A DNA stretch of 12,827 bases from Deinococcus sp. (GCF_025362455.1 NZ_JANYGJ010000109.1:1-12827); one strand, 5' to 3'. Positions 5,610 through 12,223 are shown, numbered from the stretch's first letter. Notes: a model not told the origin generated them from the letters alone. Made by a program: numbers and translations.

Positions 5610-6917
5610 TCAGCAGTCCGGCGTCCAGCGCTGGCGCACCCGCTGGCGCTTGGCACCCGGTACGGCAGCCTCCAGCGGGCCGCAGCTCAGCTCGGTTTCG
5701 GTCACGCCAAGCCGTTGCAAAGCCGCCTGCACCGCCTCCGTCGCCGTCGCCCTGATCGCCGGGGCGTCGGGTTCGAGCTGAAGCTGCACCGTGCGCTCGG
5801 CGGTCTGCTCGGCCCGGTACTCGCGCAGCCCGGCCACCCGGTTCAGCGCCCCCCGCACGAAATCCGGCCAGACCGTGACGCGCCCTCCCGACACAGACGG
5901 CAGACTCAGCGCCTCGTCCTGGCGCCCGGCCACCGACTCGATGCGCCGCGCCGCCAGGCCACACGGGCAGGCGTCTCCCAGCCGCAACAGGTCGTTTAGG
6001 CGGTGACGGATCATCGGCTGGGCGCGGCGGCGCAGATCGGTCAGCACGGGCCGGACGTACCCGCCGCCCACGTCCTCGAAGTCGAAGTGGACGTGCGCCT
6101 CGTTGAGATGAAGCTGGCCGTGGGCGCAGGGCAGCCCCAGCAGGCCCTCGGTGGCCTGGTAGACCTGCACCACGGGACCGAATCCGGTGCTCAGTGCCAG
6201 CTTATCGGCGTCTTCGAGCACCTCCGCCACGCTGACCACCTGTACGGGCGAGGCCAGCGCTCCGGCGTCCAGCAGGGCACGCAGCACGCTCGGTGGGCCG
6301 ATCAGCAGCGTCGGGTTGTACGAGCTGAGTTCGGCGGCCAGCTCCGGCAGCGGGCGCAGCAGATCCAGAAACCGGAAGTGCAGCCGCGAGCTGGCCACGC
6401 TGCGGTAAAGCTGACCCTCGGCCCTCAGCACGAAGGCGACGCGCTGCCGGGTCAGCAACCCCCCCGGCCAGTTCGGCAGCAGATGGCGCAACGTCACCCC
6501 GGCCCAGGCCAGCCGCTCGGCCCGGCTGACCAGAAACGCCCCCTGGGCGCCGCTGGTGCCGCTCGACAGCCCCACCGTGACCTCGCCTGAACGGGTGCGG
6601 ATGGTGGGCGAAAAATCGCGGGTGTCCTCGGCGCGGCGGGCCACCGCCAGCACCTGAGCGAGCGTGAGCCCCACGGTGTTGAGCTGAGCGAAGTGCTCCA
6701 TCATTCCCGCCTTGTCGGTGGGGGGCAGGTGTCGCCACTCGCCGGGTGTCAGCTTCGCCTCACGCAGTCGCCGGGCCACATCGGCGCTGTGGGCCGCCAC
6801 CCAGCGCAGATGCCGGGCCGCCAGCCGCCCCTGGTGGCGCTCCAGCGCGGCGCGGTCCGTGAACATCAGGCGGCTCTCGCCGAGCGCGTGGCGCAAGACG
6901 CTCAGGCGCTCAAACAC
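5610..6917 (-). CDS. Adenylate-forming enzyme, coenzyme F390 synthetase/PaaK-like
   Basis: With the GTG start at 6917 this is 435 aa, normal for the F390-synthetase-related branch of the ANL superfamily, which activates carboxylates as acyl-adenylates. Visible core motifs are SSGTSG (118-123, phosphate loop), YQATE (253-257, the YxxTE motif), LRLGDACPCG (311-320) and AGRQDE (330-335). A paired-cysteine CPCG motif of this kind is found in PaaK/F390-type enzymes. The substrate is unknown; in OleC the equivalent step activates a 2-alkyl-3-hydroxyalkanoate to a beta-lactone. The GTG overlaps the end of the MBL gene by 8 nt, and VFERLSVLRHAL resembles the family N-terminus. ATG at 6974 is in frame but would force a 65-bp overlap and a 19-residue extension unlike the family. 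Confidence 0.8.
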   Translation of the reverse strand: MFERLSVLRHALGESRLMFTDRAALERHQGRLAARHLRWVAAHSADVARRLREAKLTPGEWRHLPPTDKAGMMEHFAQLNTVGLTLAQVLAVARRAEDTRDFSPTIRTRSGEVTVGLSSGTSGAQGAFLVSRAERLAWAGVTLRHLLPNWPGGLLTRQRVAFVLRAEGQLYRSVASSRLHFRFLDLLRPLPELAAELSSYNPTLLIGPPSVLRALLDAGALASPVQVVSVAEVLEDADKLALSTGFGPVVQVYQATEGLLGLPCAHGQLHLNEAHVHFDFEDVGGGYVRPVLTDLRRRAQPMIRHRLNDLLRLGDACPCGLAARRIESVAGRQDEALSLPSVSGGRVTVWPDFVRGALNRVAGLREYRAEQTAERTVQLQLEPDAPAIRATATEAVQAALQRLGVTETELSCGPLEAAVPGAKRQRVRQRWTPDC

Positions 6918-7812
6918 CGGGTCGTTCCGGTTCAGGCGATTCCGGCTCAGGCATGGCTGCTTCCGGAACATCATGGCTGACGATCACGCGGGCCAGCGGA
7001 TGAGCCTCCAGCCAGCGGCGCAGCTTCCGGCGGCTCGAACGCTCCTCCCCGGCGTCCCAGAAGGCCAGGCGGGCCAGCGGATGCACCTCGCCGCCGCGCC
7101 GCAGCGCTCCGGCGCTCCAGGCCGCGTCGCTGGCGAGCAGGGTCAGTCCCCGGCCATCGCCGGTCAGCTCGGCGCCCAGCTCGGTTCTGACGACCAGCGC
7201 CAGCATACCGGGCGCGTGGCCGGGCACCTTCAGGGCGAAGATGCTGGCGTCACCGAACACGTCGGCCACTTCCTCGAACGGTCCAAAACCGGGCGGCGCC
7301 GCCCGAAAGTCCAGCGCCCGGCTTCTGGAGGTAAAATCTGGCGGCAGCAATTCCGGCAAAAAGGCCCGCCGCACGGCGCTGAGGCCGCGCAATCTCAGCA
7401 GCGGCGCCGAGGCGGCCTGATCGAGATGGAACGTCGCGGCTGGAAAGTCCCGCAGCGCCCCGACGTGATCGGCGTGCAGGTGCGAGACGATAACGTGCCC
7501 GACGTCAGCGGCCACGATGCCCAGCCGGGCGAGCTGCGCCAGCGCCGTCTGAGCCGGGGCCAGCCGCACGGGCGTGACCAGGCCGTAGAGCAGCCCCGGC
7601 CAGCGGCGCATCAGGGCCACCACGCCTGGGCTGTAGCCGGTGTCCAGCAGCAGCGGGCCGCGCCTGGGGTGGAGCAGCAGCGCAAAGCCCGCTGGGTAAG
7701 CCCGCACCCGCCAGGCCGCGCCGCGCTCGGTCAGCGCCGCGACGTTCAGGCACTCGCCCGCCGCCAGGGGAACGACCCGCACGGCAGTTTGTTCAGAACG
7801 TGCAGCCGTCAT
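6910..7812 (-). CDS. Metallo-beta-lactamase-fold hydrolase, lactonase-like
   Basis: A 300-aa protein with the full di-zinc ligand set: H111, H113, D115 and H116 in SHLHADHVG, H199 in VPGHAPGM, D229 in LLASDAAW and H280 in VSHD. The order and spacing resemble the acyl-homoserine-lactone lactonase (AiiA) group more than glyoxalase II or RNase Z. No signal peptide is visible, so it is probably cytosolic. Its ATG overlaps the epimerase stop as ATGA and its 3' end overlaps the ligase start, so translational coupling in one operon is likely. In the cluster it takes the place where ole gene sets carry the alpha/beta-hydrolase OleB, so a lactone or thioester substrate is a reasonable inference; no substrate can be read directly. 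The PEPESPEPERPG tail is low-complexity. Confidence 0.88.
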   Translation of the reverse strand: MTAARSEQTAVRVVPLAAGECLNVAALTERGAAWRVRAYPAGFALLLHPRRGPLLLDTGYSPGVVALMRRWPGLLYGLVTPVRLAPAQTALAQLARLGIVAADVGHVIVSHLHADHVGALRDFPAATFHLDQAASAPLLRLRGLSAVRRAFLPELLPPDFTSRSRALDFRAAPPGFGPFEEVADVFGDASIFALKVPGHAPGMLALVVRTELGAELTGDGRGLTLLASDAAWSAGALRRGGEVHPLARLAFWDAGEERSSRRKLRRWLEAHPLARVIVSHDVPEAAMPEPESPEPERPGV

Positions 7813-8774
7813 TTCAGGGCCGCGAATACGGCGTCCAGCCCGTCTCGCGGATGAATGGTCGGCTGATAACCCAACTGGCTGCGGGCGCGGCGCAGATCGA
7901 GCGTCATGGGCCGGGTCAGCAACCGGACGGCGCTGGCGGTCACGGGCGGTTCGGGCTGGCCGGGGCGCAGGCGGTAAATGCCTTCGAGCAGCGCGGCGGC
8001 GCCTTCGAGCAGCTTGGCGGGCACGAGGCGCGTCGGGCGGGCCACCCCCAGCGCGTCGGCCAGGCGGTCCAGCGTGGCCCAGATGGGAATGCTCACGCCG
8101 TCGGTGACATTGAACACGCCGCTCGCCTGGCCTTCCAGCGCCCGCCGGGCCGCCTGGATGACGTTGCGCACGTCGGTCAGCTCGGTGTAGACCTCGCTGC
8201 GGCTCAGCCTGGGCAGCCGCCCGGCCCGCAAGGCCCGCGCCAGCCGGGGCATGATGCTGGTGTCGCCGGGGCCGTAGATGCCGCGTGGGCGCAACACGGC
8301 AGTGCCCGGCAGCGCCAGCCGGACCTCCAGCTCGGCCAGAAATTTGCTGCGGGCGTAGCGGCTGTCGAAGTGCCGCCCAAAGCTTGCCGATTCAGTGGCC
8401 GATTCCGGCACCTGATCGCTCAGGCCCGTGGCGTTGTAGACGCTGGGCGTGCTGATATGCACCAGCCGCACGCCCTGCCGGGCACAGGCGCGGGCAAGCT
8501 GAGCGCTGACCTCGATGTTGTCGGCGCGAAACTCCGCCCAGGAACCCCACAGCGTCGAGCGGGCCGCGCAGTGCAGCACGGCGTCTGTGCCGGTCAGCAG
8601 GTCTGCCGGGCCACTCCTCAGATCGGCAGCCTGGAAGCGCACGCCGTCCCTTTCCAGCGCCGCGCCCAGTTCGGGGTTGCGCCCGGTGCCGGTGATCCGG
8701 TGGCCGCAGCGCAGCAGCTCCCGCGCCGCCGCGCCGCCCAGGAAACCGGTGGCGCCCGTCACCAGAATGTGCAT
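7809..8774 (-). CDS. NAD(P)-dependent epimerase/reductase of the extended SDR family (OleD-like)
   Basis: A 321-aa extended short-chain dehydrogenase. The Rossmann motif TGATGFLG (6-13) opens the protein, and the catalytic Y140-x3-K144 lies in YARSKF with S111 in STPSVY. The segment LRPRGIYGPGDTSIMPRL (160-180 region) is typical of 3-beta-hydroxysteroid dehydrogenase/OleD-type members that reduce or oxidise a beta-hydroxy/keto group on a lipid. It is the first gene of the four-gene unit. The ATG at 8774 begins the Rossmann strand directly (MHILVTG). An out-of-frame ATG 17 nt upstream (8791) sits nearer the -10 box because of an imperfect tandem duplication. Alternative function: nucleotide-sugar epimerase, less likely given the neighbours. 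Confidence 0.85.
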   Translation of the reverse strand: MHILVTGATGFLGGAAARELLRCGHRITGTGRNPELGAALERDGVRFQAADLRSGPADLLTGTDAVLHCAARSTLWGSWAEFRADNIEVSAQLARACARQGVRLVHISTPSVYNATGLSDQVPESATESASFGRHFDSRYARSKFLAELEVRLALPGTAVLRPRGIYGPGDTSIMPRLARALRAGRLPRLSRSEVYTELTDVRNVIQAARRALEGQASGVFNVTDGVSIPIWATLDRLADALGVARPTRLVPAKLLEGAAALLEGIYRLRPGQPEPPVTASAVRLLTRPMTLDLRRARSQLGYQPTIHPRDGLDAVFAALK

Positions 8775-8793
8775 AAGCCCAGAAGGTGCATAA
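8760..8793 (-). repeat. Imperfect 17-bp tandem duplication over the cluster's start codon
   Basis: On the minus strand TTATGCACCTTCTGGGC (8793-8777) is followed by TTATGCACATTCTGGTG (8776-8760), 14 of 17 matching. Each copy contains an ATG. The second is the epimerase start; the first opens a 10-codon frame, MHLLGLCTFW, ending with a stop at 8759-8761. Confidence 0.75.
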
Positions 8794-8797
8794 ACGC

Positions 8798-8803
8798 AGG
8801 ATA
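8798..8803 (-). promoter_or_regulatory. -10 box TATCCT upstream of the four-gene cluster
   Basis: The minus strand reads TATCCT-gcgttt-ATG with the upstream ATG at 8791, a 6-nt spacing that fits a leaderless promoter for that ATG. It would give the true epimerase ATG only a roughly 17-nt leader with no Shine-Dalgarno. Confidence 0.4.
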
Positions 8804-8818
8804 GTGTGGCGAGCGGCC

Positions 8819-8845
8819 CGGCAACGCCCGAAGGCTGGATTGCCG
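8819..8845 (-). terminator. Possible terminator hairpin downstream of purB
   Basis: The minus strand can fold as CGGCAA...TTGCCG with an inner GCC-TTCG-GGC tetraloop stem at 8826-8835. An alternative outer pairing is GAGCGGC/GCCGCTC (8811-8817 with 8842-8848). It lies between the purB stop and the next promoter, where a terminator would be expected, but no U-tract follows. Confidence 0.4.
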
Positions 8846-8855
8846 CTCTGCCCGG

Positions 8856-10163
8856 CTACAACCCGAAGCGCCGGTACACGTCGTCCACGTGGCGCAGATA
8901 CCAGGCCAGATCGAAGGCCGAGTCGAGTTCGGCGCTGCTGAGCGGGTTTTCCGGATCGGCAGCCAGCAGCTCGCGCAGGCCCTCACCGGTTTCCCAGGCC
9001 CGCAGGCTGTGGCGCTGCACGACGGCGTAGGCGTCTTCCCGCGCCATACCTTTCTCGTCGATCAGCAGGTGCAGCACGCGCTGGCTGAACACCAGGCCGC
9101 CCAGGCTGTGCAGGTTGGCCAGCATCCGCTCCGGGTAGACCACCAGGTCACGGAGCACGCCGGTCAGGCGGCGGGTGGCGTAGCTGGCGATGCTGGTCGC
9201 GTCGGGCAAGATGACCCGCTCGGCGCTGGAATGGCTGATGTCGCGCTCGTGCCAGAGGGCCACGTTTTCCAGGCCGGTCACCAGGTAGCCGCGCAGCAGC
9301 CGGGCCATGCCGGTGACGTTCTCGGTCAGGATCGGGTTTTTCTTGTGCGGCATCGAGCTGCTGCCCTTCTGGCCCTTGCTAAACGGCTCCATCGCCTCGC
9401 GGACCTCGGAGCGTTGCAGGTGGCGAATCTCGACTGAAATCTTCTCCAGGGTGGTGCCGTAGATGGCCAGGGCTGAGAGCACCTCGGCGTGGCGGTCGCG
9501 GGCCAGCGTCTGATTGGTGACCGGCGCGACTTCCCAGCCCCAGGCGGCGGCCACCCTGACCTCGACTTCGGGGCTGACGTGCGCGTAGGTGCCCACCGAC
9601 CCGGAGAGCATCACCACCCGCACCCGCTTTATGGCCGCGCCCAGGCGCTCCAGATCGCGGTCCAGGGTGGCCATCCAGTTCAGGAATTTCAGCCCGAAGG
9701 TCATCGGCTCGGCGTGGATGCCGTGGGTGCGGCCAATGGTCGGCGTGTGCTTGTAGCTCACCGCCTGGGCGCGGCAGACCTCCCGCAGCGCCGCCGCGTC
9801 GGCCATGACGGTGCCCAGCGCCTCGTTCAGCAGCAGGTTCTGGGCAGTGTCCACCACATCGGTGCTGGTCAGGCCGTGATGCACGAAGCGCGCCGAGTCG
9901 CCGTAGCGCTCGCTCAGCGCGGTGGTAAAGGCCACGATGTCGTGCCGGGTGAGCGCCTCGATCTCGGCCACCCGTTCGGCAAAGGCCTCGTCGAGCGGAT
10001 CGGCGCCGGAGCGCTCCACCAGGTCGGCGTGGGCGGCGGCGGGCACCTCGCCGAGCTGCGCCTGGGCCTGCATGGCGCTCAACTCGACCCGGAGCCAGGC
10101 GCGGTACTTGTTGGCCTCGCTCCATAAGGTCTTCATATCGGGGGTCAGGTAGCGGTCGATCAT
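8856..10163 (-). CDS. purB: Adenylosuccinate lyase
   Basis: PurB cleaves SAICAR to AICAR and adenylosuccinate to AMP, both releasing fumarate, in cytosolic purine synthesis. The 435 aa match the short bacterial form. The superfamily signature GSSSMPHKKNP is at 267-277 with its serine loop, and the catalytic histidine lies in GRTHGIHAEP (144-153; H147 corresponds to B. subtilis H141). H74 in TRHDIVAF and the HHGLTSTDVVDT block (95-106) are also present. The start MIDRYLTPDM is the family's usual N-terminus. A TAGGGT box lies 6 nt upstream, so it may be leaderless. It shares a strand with the downstream four-gene cluster, but a hairpin and a separate -10 box suggest independent transcription. 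Confidence 0.97.
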   Translation of the reverse strand: MIDRYLTPDMKTLWSEANKYRAWLRVELSAMQAQAQLGEVPAAAHADLVERSGADPLDEAFAERVAEIEALTRHDIVAFTTALSERYGDSARFVHHGLTSTDVVDTAQNLLLNEALGTVMADAAALREVCRAQAVSYKHTPTIGRTHGIHAEPMTFGLKFLNWMATLDRDLERLGAAIKRVRVVMLSGSVGTYAHVSPEVEVRVAAAWGWEVAPVTNQTLARDRHAEVLSALAIYGTTLEKISVEIRHLQRSEVREAMEPFSKGQKGSSSMPHKKNPILTENVTGMARLLRGYLVTGLENVALWHERDISHSSAERVILPDATSIASYATRRLTGVLRDLVVYPERMLANLHSLGGLVFSQRVLHLLIDEKGMAREDAYAVVQRHSLRAWETGEGLRELLAADPENPLSSAELDSAFDLAWYLRHVDDVYRRFGL

Positions 10164-10169
10164 GGGCCT

Positions 10170-10175
10170 ACCCTA
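10170..10175 (-). promoter_or_regulatory. -10 box TAGGGT of a probable leaderless promoter for purB
   Basis: The minus strand reads TAGGGT-aggccc-ATG. The TANNNT form and 6-nt spacing match the other start sites in this window. The same bases contain a GGGTAGG run that could be misread as a ribosome site but is poorly spaced. Confidence 0.4.
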
Positions 10176-10227
10176 GAGCATTCGCCACAAACCGGAAAAG
10201 GCAACGCTAGAACCGCCGCTCCACCTC

Positions 10228-10890
10228 CTACTTCGACGCCTCGTTCAGACCCACGTACAGCAGCCTGGCGCTCGGCATCTTGAGGGCGTCGCCGGGCAGC
10301 AGGGCGTTCCAGGCCGGGTCGAAGGGAATCACGTCCGGCAACTTCAGGGCACGCTGCAACTCGTTTTGGTAATCCGAACAGTAGCTGGTGCCGGGGGCGC
10401 CGCTGAAGCTGTAGAGCTGCGGCCCCAGGCGGTCGACCTCGGCTTCCAGCGCCGCGAACTGCGCGGGCCGCACGCCCACGTCGAGCACGATGACGGCGTA
10501 GCGGGACAGCAGCGAGGCGGTGGGGCGGCGCCCGGCCAGCTTGGTCAGCCCCGGCTGATCGGCCATGACGCCCGGCTCCAGTTGACGGGCCACATGCGAG
10601 CACAGCCCCCAGAAATTGACGGCCTGAACATCGCGCCAGCAGGCGACCAGCACGCTGCCCTCCGGCGCCAGCCTGAGCGCTTCAGGAATACTGACCAGCT
10701 TTTCGGGCGGCACCAGCCCCGTGCGCAGCAGCTTGGCGGCTGAGGTGTCCGTGCCCACCGGACCGGCGCGGAGCGTCAGGGTAAGGGGGCCGCGTTCCGG
10801 CAGCACTCCGTTGCCGGTGAGCAGGGCGCAGCCAGTCAGCGGCAACAGCAGCAGGGCCAGGGCGATCAGGCGGACGACAGACATGCCCAT
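10228..10890 (-). CDS. Lipoprotein with YiiX/NlpC-P60-like permuted papain domain
   Basis: With the start at 10890 this is 220 aa. A basic, hydrophobic signal peptide (MGMSVVRLIALALLLLP) leads to a lipobox LTGC with C21, so the mature protein should be lipid-anchored outside the cytoplasm. The mature part shows the order expected of the YiiX/YebB-type cysteine hydrolases, a circularly permuted papain fold: GSVLVA (78-83), then CSHV with H99, a central VIVLDVG strand, and SYCSDYQNEL with C171. C171 and H99 would be the catalytic pair. Such enzymes can cleave peptide or acyl bonds; the substrate is unknown. The ORF is open to 10971, but the extra basic 27 residues would spoil the signal peptide. 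M3 (10884) is an alternative start. Domain assignment is by motif pattern only. Confidence 0.65.
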   Translation of the reverse strand: MGMSVVRLIALALLLLPLTGCALLTGNGVLPERGPLTLTLRAGPVGTDTSAAKLLRTGLVPPEKLVSIPEALRLAPEGSVLVACWRDVQAVNFWGLCSHVARQLEPGVMADQPGLTKLAGRRPTASLLSRYAVIVLDVGVRPAQFAALEAEVDRLGPQLYSFSGAPGTSYCSDYQNELQRALKLPDVIPFDPAWNALLPGDALKMPSARLLYVGLNEASK

Positions 10891-10975
10891 AGTCTGACGG
10901 ATGCAGGTCACGCGCAGATGACGGCGCCTTTCGCCGGAGCGCTCACCCCTCACCTGCTCCGGGCTCATCAAGCTT

Positions 10976-11013
10976 TAGACTTACTTCATTAGACTCGTTT
11001 AACTTGTTAGACT
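10976..11013 (+). promoter_or_regulatory. Three TAGACT boxes upstream of the small ORF pair
   Basis: TAGACT occurs at 10976-10981, 10990-10995 and 11008-11013 in an AT-rich island with related flanks (TTAGACTTGTTT, TTAGACTCGTTT). The last lies 8 nt before the ATG at 11022, the same hexamer and spacing as at the glycosyltransferase gene, so it is a likely -10 box. The other two may be decoy or alternative -10 boxes, or direct-repeat operator half-sites. Confidence 0.45.
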
Positions 11014-11021
11014 TGTTTCAT

Positions 11022-11096
11022 ATGACGCCGCCTAACTGCGACCTCCGCGCCGACCCCGATCTGAGCGTCCGAGCGGCCTGGGAGCCGAACCCGTGA
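11022..11096 (+). CDS. 24-aa leader-type ORF overlapping the next gene
   Basis: It encodes MTPPNCDLRADPDLSVR followed by AAWEPNP and ends in TGA, which overlaps the GTG of the next ORF as GTGA. The start follows a TAGACT box at 8 nt. It has no recognisable domain. Its role could be translational coupling to the membrane protein; it may also be just the 5' part of the transcript. Confidence 0.4.
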   Translation: MTPPNCDLRADPDLSVRAAWEPNP

Positions 11097-11269
11097 ACAA
11101 CCGCAGCCTGGGCCTGTTGATCGCCATGCTGGCCCTGTTCAACGTCGGCGCCGTCATCAGCCTGATCTTCGCCCTGGGACACGGCGACTGGCACGGCCTG
11201 AGCACCCTGGCCTGGATGCTGGGCATCGACGCCTTCGGGTTCTGGTTGCTGCGGCAGTTGAGGGACTGA
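11093..11269 (+). CDS. Small membrane protein (58 aa)
   Basis: It starts with GTG at 11093, preceded by GGGAG (11080-11084) with an 8-nt gap, a good Shine-Dalgarno. The product has two hydrophobic segments, about residues 5-28 (LGLLIAMLALFNVGAVISLI) and 37-53 (LSTLAWMLGIDAFGFWLL), joined by a short loop GHGDWHG and ending RQLRD. Codon third positions are GC-rich like those of the neighbouring genes, which supports a real gene. I do not recognise the family. It is divergent from the lipoprotein gene and probably co-transcribed with the 24-aa ORF. Confidence 0.6.
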   Translation: MNNRSLGLLIAMLALFNVGAVISLIFALGHGDWHGLSTLAWMLGIDAFGFWLLRQLRD

Positions 11270-11486
11270 AGGGGGGGGCTTGTGGCGCGTGGCTTGTGGC
11301 TTGTGGGGCAGGCGGGTTGTGGGGAGGTTGGGAGTGGGGAAAGATGGAGGGGCATGAGCGGCGCTCACTTCCCTGTGCAAGCCCTCTGCAAGCACTCGTC
11401 ATGAACGGAGCGGGCAGACGCAGTGGCAACGTGCCAAAGCCCAGGCAACGCAACCCAACCGCCAGCAGCAAGTCCGACACGAACAC
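11270..11486. repeat. Repeat-rich non-coding spacer
   Basis: A GTGGC-rich run (11281-11309, GTGGCGCGTGGCTTGTGGC and onwards) leads into purine-rich sequence and GGAGGGGCATGAGC (11346-11359), both resembling 4025-4066. It ends with CGTCATGAACGGAGCGG (11398-11414) and GCCCAGGCAACGCAACCCAACC (11440-11461 region), related to 4390-4494. ORFs through it on the minus strand have the composition of translated low-complexity repeat and are not genes. Confidence 0.6.
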
Positions 11487-12137
11487 TCAGGGCAGCCTGG
11501 GCATCTGCTCCGGCGTGACACCCAGGAGCACCAGCACCAGCGCCGCCACGAAACAGGTTGCAAACAGAGCCGACGCGAACAGCAGAAAACCGAGGAGCAC
11601 GCTGCCCACCGCCCGGCCAGGGCTCAGGCGCTGGGCCACCGCCAACGACTGCACCAAAAGCAGCAGGCTCCAGCCGGTCAGCACCAGGCTCAGGGCGCCG
11701 TACAGCGCGGCCAGGGCGGAAGCGCTGTCGGCGCCGAGCGGGGCCAGCACGTAGGAGAGCAGCAGGGGCAGGCTGCTCCAGGCGGCGGCCAGGCGGACAC
11801 CGCGCAGCGTGCCTGCGCCGCCCAGCACCCGCCCGGCGCCCAGCAGACCCAGCGGCCACACCAGCGCCTGCAAGGCCCCCACCACCGCGCCCACGACCAG
11901 GGCGACGTTCAGCACGTTAGTTCCGGGTGGCAACCGCAGCGCCAGCAGCTCGCGGACCTGCGGCGCCAGAAATGGCAGCAGCCCCCCGGCGAACAGCAGC
12001 GGCATGGCCCAGGCGTCACCCTGACCGAACTGGAGCATGTTGGTCAGGGTCAGCCCCGGAGCGGTCCAGATGCGCTGCCAGGGGTTGACCGGACCGGCGG
12101 GAGCGGTGGGCGGGGTGGGGGCAGGCATGAGGCGCAT
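11487..12137 (-). CDS. Yip1-family-like integral membrane protein
   Basis: A 216-aa protein with a proline-rich N-terminus, then NPWQRIWTAPGLTL (18-31), which resembles the short segment preceding the membrane domain in bacterial Yip1-domain proteins. About five hydrophobic segments follow (43-62, 74-98, 116-135, 142-168 and 177-206). The segment QSLAVAQRLSPGRAVGSVLLG (163-183) is the pattern of the fourth-to-fifth helix region of that family. The molecular function of bacterial Yip1 proteins is not established. Start at 12137 (MRLMPAP) or 12128 (MPAP) cannot be separated; no clear ribosome site. A TATAAG-like box on the minus strand near 12165 could be its promoter. Confidence 0.65.
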   Translation of the reverse strand: MRLMPAPTPPTAPAGPVNPWQRIWTAPGLTLTNMLQFGQGDAWAMPLLFAGGLLPFLAPQVRELLALRLPPGTNVLNVALVVGAVVGALQALVWPLGLLGAGRVLGGAGTLRGVRLAAAWSSLPLLLSYVLAPLGADSASALAALYGALSLVLTGWSLLLLVQSLAVAQRLSPGRAVGSVLLGFLLFASALFATCFVAALVLVLLGVTPEQMPRLP

Positions 12138-12181
12138 TCTGGCATGGCCCGGCAGCCGTTCTGCTTATATCCGGCGCCAAA

Positions 12182-12209
12182 AGTGAGCTGCCCAGAGTGA
12201 GCTGCCCAG
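12182..12209. repeat. 14-bp tandem duplication in a divergent promoter region
   Basis: AGTGAGCTGCCCAG occurs twice in perfect tandem, followed by a degenerate third copy GGTAAGCTGAG (12210-12220). That third copy contains the -10-like box of the next gene. Confidence 0.9.
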
Positions 12210-12211
12210 GG

Positions 12212-12217
12212 TAAGCT
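12212..12217 (+). promoter_or_regulatory. -10 box TAAGCT upstream of the GNAT remnant
   Basis: TAAGCT-gaggtc-GTG gives the 6-nt spacing seen at other putative leaderless starts here. A GAGG within the spacer could alternatively act as a weak ribosome site. Confidence 0.35.
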
Positions 12218-12223
12218 GAGGTC

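Noticed and set aside
6918..6974. ATG start at 6974 for the adenylate-forming enzyme
   Set aside because: It forces a 65-bp overlap with the MBL gene and adds residues unlike the family N-terminus; the GTG at 6917 with an 8-bp overlap is more plausible, though not proven.
6712..8804. Long plus-strand ORFs of 334-380 codons opposite the MBL, ligase and epimerase genes
   Set aside because: They lie antisense to genes with clear catalytic motifs, are rich in Gln, Arg, Ala and His, and have no recognisable domain. This is the expected shadow of GC-rich coding sequence.
10891..10971. 27-codon N-terminal extension of the lipoprotein
   Set aside because: The basic stretch would precede and disrupt the signal peptide; the start at 10890 or 10884 places the lipobox at a normal distance.
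11018..11395. Minus-strand ORFs of 107-125 codons across the 11.0-11.4 kb repeat
   Set aside because: Their products are repetitive (PHKPQATRHKPP-like), which is translated GTGGC-type repeat, and they lie opposite the better-supported small membrane protein.
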